Origin: Hirudo medicinalis
Taxonomy: Eukaryota; Annelida; Clitellata; Hirudinida; Hirudinidae
Assembly: GCA_011800805.1 (NCBI GenBank)
Contig: MPNW01000083.1
Coordinates: 1-64,000 of the forward strand
Reading direction: 5' to 3'
DNA length: 64,000 nt
Shown one piece after another: positions 16,176 to 29,156 of this stretch; position 1 is the stretch's first letter; every line of letters starts with the position of its first letter. The notes under the pieces were generated by a model. It had not been told where the DNA came from. It saw only the letters and a program-made list of their open reading frames with translations, and searched no databases. The position numbers and the translations under genes are program-made.

Positions 16176-16256
16176 ATTGTTGTTGTTGTTGTTGTTGCTG
16201 CTGCTGCTGCTGCTGTTGCTGCTGTCGTCGTCGTCGTCGTCGTCGTTGTTGTTATG
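16176..16256. repeat. TTG-CTG-TCG compound triplet repeat
   Basis: A TTG block passes into CTG units and then a TCG run before returning to TTG. CTG/CAG and CGA triplets are GC-rich compared with all other microsatellites here. Confidence 0.9.
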
Positions 16257-16589
16257 TATTTATGACACATAATTGAATGTATTAACTTGAATTTCCGTGT
16301 AAGGAAGCAGGAGGTTGCAGTTGTGCCTGTTACTGGGAACTGAATGTCAGCTACAAATATACAAATATCAGTCAGCAAAACAGTGATGTCGAAATTTCTT
16401 TTTGTTAATTGAAAAATAAATGGAACATAATATATAATTAATTCAAGGAAAAAATTTTTCAACATGTCGTCTGCTCATTATTTCGATTGTTTCCAAGCTA
16501 GTTTATGAGTTGAAAATAATTATTTATTAATTAATAATTATATTTGATTAATTATAATAAATCCAAACAAAAAAGTCATGCATCACTTA

Positions 16590-17085
16590 GAAATGGCTAC
16601 AAAAGTAAAGTAGAATTAGCAGCAGTTGCTGCATTCGCCTTTCTGCCAAGCAATAAAGTTGGAGCAGTTTTTGGTGTACTTGGTTATTTGCAGATTCTTT
16701 TCCAGATGAAGACAAGTTCAATGAAATGTTGACCTACTTCTTCTCCACGAACGTTGAAGCCGCAGTTGGGAGAGATCCACAATTTTCTATCGAGTTTGGA
16801 ATCATCGTGAAGCTGCTGTTGAAGATCTTCCAAAACAACCAACCGTTGTGAAGGATTTCACAATTCATTAAACTTTATTTTCCAGTACAGCCATCCAAGT
16901 GTCAGGTCCTTACTGGGTGGACTTGAAAGGGATCATTTGCATGCCACAAATACACATTGGAAAAAGTCAGAGTAGGATAGCCAGAGGTAAAGAAGAAGAA
17001 ATATGAAGCTCTACATGACCAAGTTGCTCACATTGTGCAGGGTTATCAAGAAGAGCAAGATAAACATGGCTTTTGTGGATGGCTA
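16590..17085 (+). pseudogene. Broken MULE-type transposase fragment
   Basis: Three reading frames must be combined to follow one ancestral protein, so at least three frame breaks are present. Fragments in order are: AAVAAFAFLPSNKVGAVFG near 16620; MLTYFFSTNVEAAVGRD near 16727; WNHREAAVEDLPK near 16797; TNRCEGFHNSLNFIFQYSHP near 16835; and KKKYEALHDQVAHIVQGYQE near 16990. The order FLP...V..F, a Y-F/W-N block, TNN-like then EGFHN, and a basic KY..L tail is characteristic of the C-terminal half of MULE-like (FLYWCH-associated) transposases. It is a dead relic. Terminal repeats were not located. Confidence 0.65.
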
Positions 17086-18539
17086 ATTTTTAATAATTTG
17101 TGTTTATTGCAAAGGTTTATGTAAATTTAAGATTATTTATTTCATTTGCCTGTTTACCCTGTTTTAATTTCACATACTTTTTTTTAATATGTTGAAATAA
17201 ACTACGGTCTTATTACATGCCAAATTTGTCACACACTGACCATAATTTATTCATAAATATGTTAATGTGTTGCGTGGATATGTTAATGTTTTACATGGAT
17301 ACAGCAAGTGTCAAGCATGTACTTCATTCTTAATAAGTATTTAATAATAAATGAATTATTAAATTAATAATATTTAATATTAACGATTTATGATCGGATT
17401 ACAATTAACCAACTTTAGAAACGGTGAACAAGTTCTGGAAACATGTTTTCATATATTTCCACACTGAATTTAGGAGCTGGTGACTCAAAAATAGCATCGA
17501 TTGAAGTATATTTTTGCCTCCAAAACAGCTTCAGTGGTTGTTGTTGTGACTTCTTAGCAAACACAAACACACACACATACACACACACATACATACACAC
17601 ACACACAAACATACGAGAACTTTCACTTATAGGCCCTTAAAATGACTCGCTAAGCTCCAACAAATAGTAATTAATTGAGTCACATAAACTTAAATTTGTG
17701 GTTTTAACTGCTGCTAAATTTTCTCTCCGAGAGTGAAGTTTGCAACTGTCGCTGTTGTTAGCCGAGTTTTAAAAGAATTTACTTCAATTCCTGAAAACTG
17801 CTTAAATAGGCTTCCATGGTAAGTCCTTTTACAAGAATTGTTTTAAGCGTGGACATTTCTGTTAATTTAAAGGTTAATTTCTGTTAATTTACGGCGGGGG
17901 GGTTTGGATGGGGAGTAATTGGTTAATTTTGAGGGAGGAATAATTGGTTAATTTTTTAATTTCCTCCATAAATTGATGCACGCTCGTCACTCCCATTTGT
18001 TTGCAGCACCAATTACTCCTTCAAGCTTCATTTTTAAAGCACCCAAGCTTAATTGAAGTAACACAATATTTTGTGTTATATTTAATAATTATTATTTTAC
18101 TTTAATTGACAAATATTTTATGTTAATACTTATTATTACCTATTATTTCAATTTAATTGTTCCAATTAAATATTTTTTAACTCTATTTAACTGGAAGACA
18201 TTTCGTTCGTTTTATCTGCCCAATTCATATCGTAGAAGATCATCCTGCTGTAAGTGCATCATCGAGGTACTGCTTATTATTATATAATTAATAATATTAT
18301 ATAATATATATATTATTTAATACTGGTTATTATTATATAATTAATAATATGCAGGTGACAATAAGGCAATGATTTGACAGAGTAATTACCAATTACCAAT
18401 TAGTGCCACTGCACACGACAGACGAAGAATTAGCGTCGATTAGAGCACACTCGTCACACCTTTCTCAGAACAAGGACTCATGAAGCAGAATCTTTTGCAT
18501 TTTGATCGACCAAGGAAACATTCTTAAACGCTTATTCAC

Positions 18540-18574
<35 letters not shown>

Positions 18575-19316
18575 CAACAATAATAAAAAATAGCAGTAAT
18601 ATTATAATAATAAAAATAACAGTAGTAATAATATAATAATTCCTCCAGCGAGATTATCATCGTCTTACGAACACTGCTTCAATTAAATTTAAATTTCAGG
18701 TTTTTGCATTAAAGCCAATGTTGTCAAAGTCAGTTTTTTGTGATATTTATTTGAAAATAATGAGAAAGTGTAAAAATCCTGTAGAAACTGTGTTCAGAAC
18801 TTTTCAACTTTTAACATATTAAATCAATTATCCAAACTAAACAACATTTACAAACAAAAACCGTAAGAGTAGCAAACCAGGACCCACACTTTTTATGCAC
18901 AAAAAGGTCACTAAGTTCATGTCGGTCGAGATCAATGGAACACCAACACCAATGGACTCCACCAACGGATTTAAGCACAATTTTGATTCAATTCGTCTCA
19001 AATTGCTCAAAACAGAATCACGCCTCCACCTCTATTCGAGGAGGCTTCACCAAAAACAATCGGCGACAACGTCTGCGACTCCACGGAAGCGGGTCGTCAA
19101 CAATCCCGCACGCACGCCTGAAACTTTTACTTTTTTGAGCAGATGCTACGCAAAAGAAAACAAGATGTTGAATCTCCGTCAATTTTAACAAAAATTACAA
19201 ATAAACATTGAATGATAAAAAATATCTCTTATCACATCACAGGGCATGATGACGACGACGATGGTGATGATAATGATGGTCACACAGGTAATGGATTGCA
19301 CTAATATCCAGCACTA
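17085..19316. other. AT-rich intergenic sequence with microsatellites
   Basis: Contains a CA-rich dinucleotide tract (about 17562-17612) and an AAT tract (about 18540-18605). A 97-codon plus-strand frame at 18895-19188 is GC-richer than its surroundings, but I recognise no family in it and see no clear partner exons. It could be an unidentified exon. Confidence 0.5.
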
Positions 19317-22300
19317 TCAAAGAGTTGGTCCCATAACTGTGGCATTGAAGGCAGTCTCATTGAGAAAGAACCTCAGGTCAGCTACAAAGGACTGCATCTT
19401 TTGAGAGAAGGAGACACTTTCCTGTCAGAAAATTTAAGTGTTCATTGATGAGGATCAAACAACTAATTAGCAATTAATAGGATTAATAATTCATAGAATC
19501 AATAAAAATAATAATTGACAGAGAAATGTAATTTCTTGAGACATTCCAAGGTTTCTTATAAGCTTTTCAAGGCATTTCTCACAGTAAACTCTCGAATGAA
19601 TCAGCCAATTTCTAATTTAAAATCGAGTTGAAGTTGAAAAGCAAACAAAGCGAAATGTTTGTCAACAAAAAGAACAACCCCCTCAATGCAAGAAAAGTGA
19701 CTAACATCGGTCGTGGTGAGTCCCTGACCGAGGAACCTCGAGCACTCCTCCCCGAGAGGACACGAGGCCAGTAACTGCGGAATGAAGTTCTTGTAGAAGA
19801 ATCCGAAGTCCACTGCAGCCATGCTGAAAATGGCCGCCACGACCTCTTCCCGCAGGAGGTCGTGAACTTTGTGGATGAGGAGAGAGGTCAGTAAGAAGAG
19901 GAATCTTGGCAAGAATTGATCCCTGAAGCTCGGCTGCGGAAAGAAAGAGGCAAGACTTAAAACAACTGCAAGCATTTGAGAATGAACAACTGATGACGAG
20001 AAGAAGTGCATGAAAGGTGACGTTGCATTGATTATTCACTGTTTTAATCTGATCATAATATGTAAACAATAGATGAAATAAAATAATAATAATAACAACA
20101 ACATAATATTTATTAACAATTTTTTATTATGAATTACATTTCAAGGTCAAACAAAAAAATTGAAATTCAACCTTTGAGTACATCTTGAATTGCTTGTTCA
20201 AAGCTTCGAGTTGGTCGAGAATTTGTCTTGCGAGTTCCACGTCAGACTGGGAGAGTGAAGTGTCATAGGCCTGTAAATGAAGTAATGTAACATGGACGTA
20301 ATGTGAATGTAATGTGAATTAAGAAATTTATAAAAACTACTAAACATCCATTAACAAGGACAACGTTTAGTTTTAATGTTGATTTTTAAAGTCACTGTCA
20401 CTTCAATCGACATCTGCCTACTCTCATCATGAGTGCAAAGTATTCCTGATATTGAGCCTGCAACTGAGGACTCATGTGGTTCTTGATGTTGAGCAGTTTG
20501 ATGTTGTTGTTGTTGAGGAGGAGGCTGGGGAAGAAGAGGTTCCAGTTGGACTTGAGAGTGGAGAAGAAGACCGCGAAGAGGGCAGGTTTAACACAAGGGG
20601 AAGGTCTCTGGCAGTGAACGACAAGGAAATCAAATAACTAAGATTATTAGATCATTCAGATGTAACTTGAAGCTTATGAGCAAAATGCACAACGAACAAG
20701 AACATTTTAGAGATACAGAGGAGCACGTAAATATTTACAAATAATTCTTAATTCAATTAAATAATAACAGGCAACAATTATTACATCATTATGACGTGCG
20801 TTGACAATTTCTTAACGACGATAACTGGAAAGGTGAGAGAATAGAAATAGGCACCTAATTCGTGATGCGTGGGCACACAAAAGACAAATATTTAAACTCA
20901 AAATTAAGTTCACCTCCGCAACTGTCGCGTGTATGCGATTGAGGCAGATGTCCAAAATGCTCGGCAGGAAACTGCGGGATTGCGGGGAACCGTCCTTGAC
21001 CAGAGTTTCAAAGATCAGAAGGAGCCTGCCGTCGGGTGGATGACTTTTACATTACGAACGATAACAAATGATAACAACGACATTCGGCACGATGGATCTT
21101 ACACATTCGACGATCTAAAGAAGGAAACCCTGCGTGATACGACCGACTTAAAATATGATAATGATACGACTTATGATAATAACTTTTGTAACTTATGCAC
21201 CAATAATTAAAATAAGTATGCTAATGATAACAACAACAACAATACTGAGAAGACAAATTAATTCAGCTGGTTAATTGTATACAAACTTCACTATGAGTTC
21301 ATGACCTGAAGATTCTTCATCCTTCAAACTGTCAATGACCAACTTTCTGTCGAGGTTTGAAATAAAAACGGTTGCCAATTACATAATTAATAACAAACTA
21401 AATAACATTTTACTTGGATTTCAATTAAAACATTGGGAAAGTTCCTAATGGAGAAGACGACAAGAAAGGTGATGATGATGATGATGAACCCAACGACATA
21501 CCTTGAGAAAATAACAAGGAATCGGTCCAACACACTTCGCAGGAGTTCTGCGCCCATCTGAGATCGGAAAGTTTGGATTATAGCGAGGAAGAAGCCCATC
21601 ATTTTGCACGACGTTTCTGAGATTTAAAAAGTAAGAAATAAATAATATAAAATATGCAATCCTGGACTTCGAGCACACGAAACGATTTCAACCTTTCCTG
21701 TTAACGAAGATGTTGAGCATGTCGATCGCCCTCTCCACGTGCTCCAGAATGCACTCGTAACACACTTCCACCTTCTTCGTCGACGCCCCGTCGATGCCGA
21801 GCACGACGTCCGTCATCACCTCCATGGTTCTTTGGACGACCGCGTTTACTGAAGCACGACAGAAAATCGACGATGTCGACCAAATAAAACAGCAAATTCT
21901 AATCGAAACGACGGCCGACGACATCGACGAACGTTCGCTTGAAAAAGTTCAAACCCGATTCATTTTCGACGACGGACTCCGATCGTGCGGCAGATTGTGA
22001 AACCTCGTCGTAGATGTTCGAGAAGTCTTTGAAGAGAAAATTGCAAAAGACTCTCAACAGTTCCTTGTGTTGGTTCATCGAGTCGTCGACTTTCTGAGGA
22101 GGCATCGAAGAAAGAAGGTGCAGGAAAAGAGCACGATAGGTCAGCGTGAGAGCCTGCAATAAATCTTAACTCGAATATGTTGCAACTATTTTTAAGATCT
22201 CGCTTTTTTATTCAGAACATCAAAAACAAAAAATAAAAAAAGATTAATTCTTTAATAATAAATATCCTTGACAAATCATCACTTTTATGCAACAAATTTA

Positions 22301-25300
22301 TGGGAATTTTGAACTCCACGAACTTTTGGGGGAGCGGTCGCCATGGTGATTCCGTTGGCAAAGAGGCAATGGAATGATGAATCGATGAGCGGAGGTTTGA
22401 TTTCCACGACGAAGGACAACAGCAGCTGGCTCGCCGACAGCAAGATCTTCTCGGGAAGCTGCAACGTTCAAAAAAACCGTGCAAAAAGCCATCGAGCCGC
22501 AGTCATGCACACAAAAAAACTGAAATAAAGTTCTTTTAATTAGTAATTGATTAAGTGGTTCAACAGTCAACAGAGCTCATTAAGCATTACAATTAGAATC
22601 AACTCGAGTCGGACAATTCAAAACAACAGTTTCGACGTTAGCTTGCGAAGTAAGAATAGAAATCATTTCGAAGCCAGAACATAATTTTAGCAAGTGGTGC
22701 ATTAAAATACTGACGAATTCAATCTGCAGGAGAGGCAGAAGTGAATGTAGGATGGATGGAATCATCTCGTTGCAATCGATTCCCAGGGAAGCCCACTCGG
22801 ACGGATCCGTCCTGATGCGACTCAGGAAGGGACACCAGGCCTTCACTGCCGCGAGAGACTCCGCATGACTGAAGGAGAGGAAACGATTTTATTCGAGTTT
22901 TAGTGCATCATTTCTTAAAAGTGGCGGTCGACGCTTCTTACACTTCGATGAAGTCGGACTCCAGAACGTTTTTTATGGCCGAATCAACTTCGTGAAACCT
23001 CATCCTCGAAGAATAATCCATTAAACCCAAAAGCCTAGAAGCAATTGAATGACAATCATGAGTTTAAATACAATCATTTTATGGTAGGCAAACACATATT
23101 TTCTTGAAATCTTTAACGAAAAAACCTCTGAAAAAGTATGCATCCCGTTCGAAGATCCTCTCGAGAATTCGAGCCGACGAAGTTGTCGGCGAGCGTCCCC
23201 AAGATGTGGAGAAATGTCGAGAGATCGCGAAGCATGCAGTGCAACTTCTTGCAGTCGTTTTCTGCCGTGATCACAAATCGTCTGCTCTGGCGGACAGAAG
23301 AATTTGACGGGCCTTCGCCGCTATTCTGAACCGTCATTATGTAGCCTCCGAGTCCAAAATATGTTCTGAGGGCCTCTTCGAACGGTTGGTTCTGAAGAAC
23401 AAAAATGAACTGCAACTTCGGAGAAGCGTCGACGAGGACGCGTCGTTAGAGACGTTAAAGTGCGCCATCCTAACCAGATAAAGAAGAACCTCGTTGTGGT
23501 ATAATTTTGCCACCTTCAAAATCACCTCTGTATTCTCCAGCAAATAATTCTGCCACTCTGTTCTGAACTGTTGCAACGATAAAATGGTGATCATCATCTG
23601 CCTTCATTTAGCAAAGGCGTGCACAATTTAGAAACTAACATCGTCATCAAGGACGTCGTCGTCCAGAGACTCCAAATGAGACTGGTTGTGTTTAAACTGA
23701 ATAGATGTCAAAACCTTTGCTGCAACTTCTAGGATGATGTCTCTAAAGCTAAAAGCATATTTTCAGAACAATTAAGAACCTAAATATTTATCATCATGAA
23801 ATTTAGTTTGACAATCACGTCAGGAATGCTAATATTTATTGATAGATTTTTAAAAGCAACCAACCTGGATGAGTTTTCTGGAAATCTACCTGACTTCTGA
23901 CAGGTCAGGTGTTCGAACAAATCCGTCCACATCGAGAGGCAGGACACGTACAGGCTCGTGTAGGGTTGCTGCAATGCATTATGAATTTAAATGCGAATGA
24001 ATGCACGGCAGACTGTATTAACTGCATTAATAATCCATGCATATTCAATTACAGCAAATTAAATTTATCGCATTCACTGAATGAACCCAACAGAAATCTG
24101 TAAAACATGTTTATGAAACCTGTTCAAAGGTGAACTTGATGAGGATTTGGAAGAACTCCTGATCTCCTTCAACACTCTTCAGGTGGTTCTTGATGAACAG
24201 ATGAAGGAAGTCGACCATTTTTGACAGGTATCTACTGCTAGGCCGACAGACGAAAGATATTTTAAATATATTTTATAGCCCTTACAATTTAAATACTTGA
24301 AATTTGTATAATAACTAAATCCAAAACTCATCAAAGGACTTACCCCTCGTTTAGATATGACCAGATGTTTTGAGACTCGTTGACGAGCATCCCGAGAATG
24401 TGTCGAACGTTTTTGTGCGAATCGGCGACGAAGTAAGGGAACACGTCGGTGTTGAAGAGTTTCGAGCACAACTTCATGGACAGAACCTCACAAATGCAAC
24501 TCAATGCCAATTCTGCTATTTGGAACCTGCACTGGGAGGGGCAGCAGTGAAGTCCTTGCTGAGAAACAAGGAAGTTCGTGGCCAGTTCGACGATTACAGA
24601 GAAGAGCGACTGCAAAAATGCATTTTCTTCTTCGGTCCTCCGCGGTTCGAACCAGTTCAAGAGGCCGGTGATGCATTCGAGACCAGATTTGAGGATGTTC
24701 AACCATTTCTCTTCCACACAAGAAGATGTTCTACTTGGGACGCCATTTGTTAAAGAAAGGCTGCTGGGTTGGGTCGCATCAATCTTGATTCTCACCTCCC
24801 GCAAGATGCCTGAAAATAGCCTTTCAAATTATTGTTCAATTTTGTAGCCTCTATTACTAAGAACTAAGTTATTACTAAGTTAAGAACTTCTTTGAATATA
24901 TTTATAAATATGTAAGACATTCTTTGTACGAATTTTATTGCAAATTTGTTAGAATTTCATTTGACAAAACTCCAATCAAATTTCAGAAAAATGATGCCTA
25001 AATTTGAAAAATGTCAAAATTCATTCAAACTTTTCTGTGACTTTTACTCTCGCAACATTTCAAATTATTTCCGTAGTTTTAGCAAGTTATTTTCTAATGA
25101 ATTTGCAACTTTCTACTGAAATAAACAAATAAACAGCCTGCACATCCTTAACAGCCACACAAAAATGATAAAATGATTTTGTTGCAACTTATAAAAGAAT
25201 GCAATCACTTCTAACCTGCAACTTTATGAAGCAAGAGAGGAATGTTTGACTTGAAGCCTTCTGTTAGTTGCCTCTTACGTCCTGAACTGATGTCATCCTT

Positions 25301-26884
25301 GGAACTTCCAAATTCTTCTGATGCCAAAACCAGGAAATTGAGGCCCAAAAGAACATGGTCCTCGAGCGACAACAACTGAAACACCGACAAGATCCGAGTC
25401 AAGCTTTGGTCAGAAGCAAGCAACGAGCACACTTTGAAAATACAAACGTGATTGACTTCGTCGAGAAAAGACGAGTAGTTTTGCGGCCAATCAAATCTGG
25501 CAATGGTGACGATCAGCTTCATCAACTTGTTACGAATAAAGAAGCTCAGGTCTTTGCCAGACATCAACATTTGATAGCAGTTTACACGTATCATTTCCTT
25601 CTCTCCGGAACCAAAAGTGGCACTTTGTCGACTCACTGCAATCTGATAAAACCAGCAACAAACACAATAGTTGAAAAGAAATCTTGTTGTAATCAAAACA
25701 ATCATAAAGATGGAATGACAAATGTTTAACATGTCCATTTGAATTATTACCTTCTAACTAAATGTTCAGAATTCAGGATTTTGTAAAGTTAACTTGAAAA
25801 CATTAACTTTATTTAACTTAACTTAACAAATAATAGTGGTCCTTAAGGATTGCCTCCTGCAAGGAAAAACCACTTCAATTTCACTTCCTATTTAATAGCC
25901 TTCAGACTCTAGGACAATCTTGAATTCTTCCAATGCTCTGGCTTCCACTGTTTGTGCCTTGAACTTATTTCAACCACTCTGGCACTAGATAATCTTCTTC
26001 CAAAGCTCCCTGTTGCTTTCTTAAGCATCTTATGCTGGTTTCTCCTTATTCTTATGCCTCTGGCATCCTCAAAGAACTTTCCTGGATCCATTGCTATAAT
26101 AAGTTTCTATGAGGTGCCCCCTAATATCTCTCTATTCTAGTGTAGACATTTTTATTCTTCTAAACCTCTCCTCATAGTTTAAATCTCTGAATCCTATTAT
26201 CATTAATGTTGCTCCTTTCTGCACTCTCTCTATAATTTCAATATCTTTCTTGGGCATGGATTCCAAGCAGATGCACAATATTCCAGATGAGGCCTCACCA
26301 GTGACTTATATAGTCTCAAGATAATATCCTTCTCTACTTATTGTGGTTCTCCCAATCATTCCCAATGCCATAACAGCCTTTTTTGATGCTTCTGCACATT
26401 GTCTGGACGACTTGTGCTTCTGTGGACAATTTATTCAATTTAATTTAATGACTCTCCCTAATCATGTTTGCTGAACATGATTAATTTTAAAAACCACTTA
26501 AAATCCGAAAAACTGCACTAACCTCAAACACTTTCAAACAGAACATCAACACATGATCATTTCTCGTGTTAAACATGTAAAAAAGACAACTTTTCCAAGA
26601 TGCTGGCTGTCCACAAAAATCTGTTAAAATCTTATCTATTGGAAAAATTTACAAAGACATATTAATAATCCAAAAAGGTATATACGCCAAATGCAATCAA
26701 CTACAAATTCACCAATTTCCCTTTTCTTTGCATTGTCAGCAGAATAGAATTCTGTTAGTAAAGCTTCTAGATGATTAAGTGATTCTAAATCACACGCCTG
26801 CGAAGTCGTAACAACATATTATAAAAAACACTTCGCAATCCAACAAGCAATTCGATAATAAAAATTGAAAAGACAACCCACCAT
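19317..26884 (-). CDS. XPO6: Exportin-6
   Basis: Karyopherin that exports profilin-actin from the nucleus. Coding exons in order (minus strand): 26882-26884 (ATG only), 26686-26797, 26523-26620, 25216-25642, 24344-24809, 24120-24234, 23865-23968, 23640-23748, 23475-23567, 23126-23391, 22942-23034, 22715-22868, 22324-22458, 21955-22153, 21693-21848, 21502-21616, 21283-21346, 20914-21025, 20422-20607, 20172-20270, 19706-19933, 19317-19421. About 1146 residues, near the family's usual length. Diagnostic stretches are FFIRNKLMKLIVTIARFDWP, VITAENDCKKLHCMLRDLS, DDDFRTEWQNYL, SDFIEVHAESLAAVKAW and IHKVHDLLREEVVAAIFSMA. All junction phases agree except between 21283 and 21025, where one base is unaccounted for; that boundary is uncertain or the site carries an indel. 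Head-to-head with TRAPPC2. Confidence 0.95.
25850..26400 (-). mobile_element. Decayed non-LTR retrotransposon (LINE) 3' end in XPO6 intron 3
   Basis: On the minus strand, broken frames give KAVMALGMIGRTT, then VRPHLEYCASAWNPCPRKDI-like text and ERVQKGAT...FRDLNYEERF, ending in a RDIRGHLIET-like block. This is the conserved region following the reverse-transcriptase domain in CR1/Jockey-type LINEs (leucine/valine-R-P-H-L-E-Y, then Y-E-E-R). Several stops and frame breaks show that it is dead. It has the same orientation as XPO6. Confidence 0.7.
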
Positions 26885-27222
26885 CGTAGCCTTCCAGGAA
26901 AAAAAATAATAAGGAACAAACGTTTATATACACAGGAAACGAATATTAAACTAAAACTTAACTTAGATTATTGTCTACAATTATTAAAAATTACAAGGTA
27001 CATTAATGCATTATTCAAATCAAATTATTAATAAATAACGCAAATCATTTATAAGCACATATACTTATCTTTATATATGCGAATAATGATAGCAATACTA
27101 TTGCAAAAAATTAATTTTATTATTAATTTTTTTAATAAAGCCATATTTAAAAAATTGTTTCTAAAAGCACTTCGATATACCTTCTTAACAGTCTTTGCAA
27201 AGGTATTTACAACCTCGCAAAA
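26885..27222. promoter_or_regulatory. Shared XPO6/TRAPPC2 bidirectional promoter region
   Basis: Only 338 bases separate the divergent start codons. No TATA element is obvious in either direction. Bidirectional use is inferred from the spacing. Confidence 0.5.
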
Positions 27223-27854
27223 ATGTCTGGTAATTACTATTTTGTGATAGTTGGTCATAATGACAATCCTATATTCGAAATTGAGTTTTTGACACCGGCC
27301 AAAGCTACCGATCCGAAAGTAATGAAAGATGTTAATTTCTTCCTCTTTGATTAGCAATTCTTTATACATTTTCGCATTCTTCAGAGGGAGGACCACAAAC
27401 ATCTGAATCAGTTTATTGCTCATGCCGCTCTCGATCTAGTTGACGAGCAGTTATGGACTACAAACAACATGTACCTCAAAGTAGTAGACAAGTTTAACGA
27501 ATGGCACGTCTCTGCCTTTGTTACGGCGTCAAGTATGTCAACTATAATTCATTCTAGCAGTTTTTAGATCAAGTAATATTTCTGTAATGAGATGATTTTG
27601 CTTTAGAATTCAGATTTCTTTTGCTGCATGATGTAAAAAATGAAGACAGCATCAAAAATTTTTTTCAGGATGTGTACGAGATGTTTATAAAGGTATTTGT
27701 TTGACTAGTGGCCTTTATGCTCGATATATAATTTTAAAATAATATAATTTTCCAGCATTCCATGAATCCTTTTTACAAATTCAACACTCCAATCAAGACA
27801 TCAGCATTTGAAAGAAAAGTCCAGTTTTTTGGTAAAAGACATTTAACTGGTTAA
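27223..27854 (+). CDS. TRAPPC2: TRAPP complex subunit 2 (sedlin)
   Basis: Small longin-fold subunit of the TRAPP tethering complexes acting in ER-to-Golgi traffic. Four exons, 27223-27318, 27385-27532, 27607-27692 and 27756-27854, join in frame into 142 residues (about 140 is usual). The N-terminus [19 protein letters not shown] is nearly the family signature. [36 protein letters not shown] and the C-terminal [15 protein letters not shown] are also typical. Introns are 66-74 bp. The gene converges with the unknown gene ending at 28002 and diverges from XPO6. No missing residues or breaks were seen. Confidence 0.97.
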
Positions 27855-28001
27855 AATTAATGTATACAAACTAAAAAGTTGTTGATGTCTGTTTCCTTGA
27901 ATTTCAAGCTATTTTGGCAAGATTTTCTAGCTACAAAATTAAGTCATAATAAGTATTTGTTTGAAATTTATCACGATTATTGATTGGTGTTTAAACAAGC
28001 A

Positions 28002-28705
28002 TTAATATAAATATATTACTTTGATTCTTGCTTGCCTTTGCCTCTCCAACATTTCTCTAATTTCTCTTCTGCGTTCATTTACTTCCTTTATTTTCTTCCT
28101 TGCAACAGCGTCAGACTGCTGATTCATTCTGGTATCGCACTGTTCTTGAGACAAAGATTAAGTTGGTGACTAGTGCTAAACTTGTAGCAAATGATACATC
28201 CAGTAAAGGAATATAAATTTTGGTTAGCTTCATAACTTTTAAAATAGGGTATGTTGTATTTCCTTGGACTTGTTCCTACTTTTATTTTTTGTGAGCGTTA
28301 TTTGGATAAGTGTGAAAATTTTGAACTATGTTTTAGTTGTTTTTTTTTTTGCATACCAGAGGAATAAAAACTAATTATTTATGAGATCAAATCAAATTCG
28401 TGAAACCTTACTGATCCATACCTGGTAACTGCAATGGAGGCAAGCAATTAAACCCTGCGGATAAAAAAAACCATTAAGTCAGTGACTTTTACTGTTATGC
28501 AAGTGGACCAACTTTTTATTTCATGTCCTTCATTATCGGTGAGGGGACATGCGATTGGAAGACGTTGTCTTATTCCATCGGAAACGAGGTTTGATTCGAG
28601 GTGAGGCGGCAGAGAAACTGAGTGCCAAAATGTTTTCGCACAATGCACATCATCCTCTTTAGAACCCTCAAAAACTACTGACACCGTTTCGCGATCCAGC
28701 GACAT
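28002..28705 (-). CDS. Unrecognised 122-residue protein with a charged C-terminal helix
   Basis: Three exons, 28513-28705, 28422-28454 and 28002-28144, join with consistent phases (A|GTTGGT...CAG|GG and CCAG|GTATGG...AAG|AA) into 122 residues. The first exon encodes a soluble region with Cys and His residues (KEDDVHCAKTFWHSV) and no signal peptide or membrane segment. The last exon is a strongly charged, probably coiled-coil helix (RKKIKEVNERRREIREMLER). I do not recognise the family. Gene status rests on splice signals, phase agreement and position: convergent with TRAPPC2 and head-to-head with EBP2. Confidence 0.6.
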
Positions 28706-29156
28706 CTCTTATGAAAAGTGTTGCTATGGAATCCGTCCTGTATTTAGAGAGCACCCTAACATGGTGGGATAAATAAATCCCTGACGTTGAACCGAAGATT
28801 TTCGTTATTGCGATCGTTTGATTAATACCAAAATTACTAATTCTTTTTAACAATTTTTGGCAAGAAGATGTTGCGCGTATCGATTACAGACCTTTGAAGT
28901 TTAACTTTCTGGATAGACTGTAGTGAACTATCTTAAATACACGTTAAGCCTCAAGTAAAGGAACTTTTGCTAAGTTTCCCTTTAAAAAAAAAGTTAAAAA
29001 CTTAAATAAAATTTTTATATATTTTATGAATTACATTCATTAACTAAATTAATGTTTTAAATCTTTAGTACCTTGTCTATGAGCGTGAATGAGTTATATT
29101 TTGTGTTTTGAGTTGGACCGAGGCGTGCAGCCTTCTGATATTCCCGAACTTAAATA
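28706..29156. promoter_or_regulatory. Shared promoter region between the small gene and EBP2
   Basis: The interval between divergent start codons is 451 bases. No recognised element was found; shared use is inferred from spacing. Confidence 0.4.

Noticed and set aside
18895..19188. 97-codon plus-strand frame, considered as a BRSK C-terminal exon
   Set aside because: No BRSK motif matches and phase with 13498 cannot be tested; kept only as an unidentified stretch.
23113..23170. Apparent frameshift in XPO6 (alternative frame ILERIFERDAYFF)
   Set aside because: Using the donor CAGAG|GTTTTT at 23125 restores the family frame with exact length, so no frameshift is needed.
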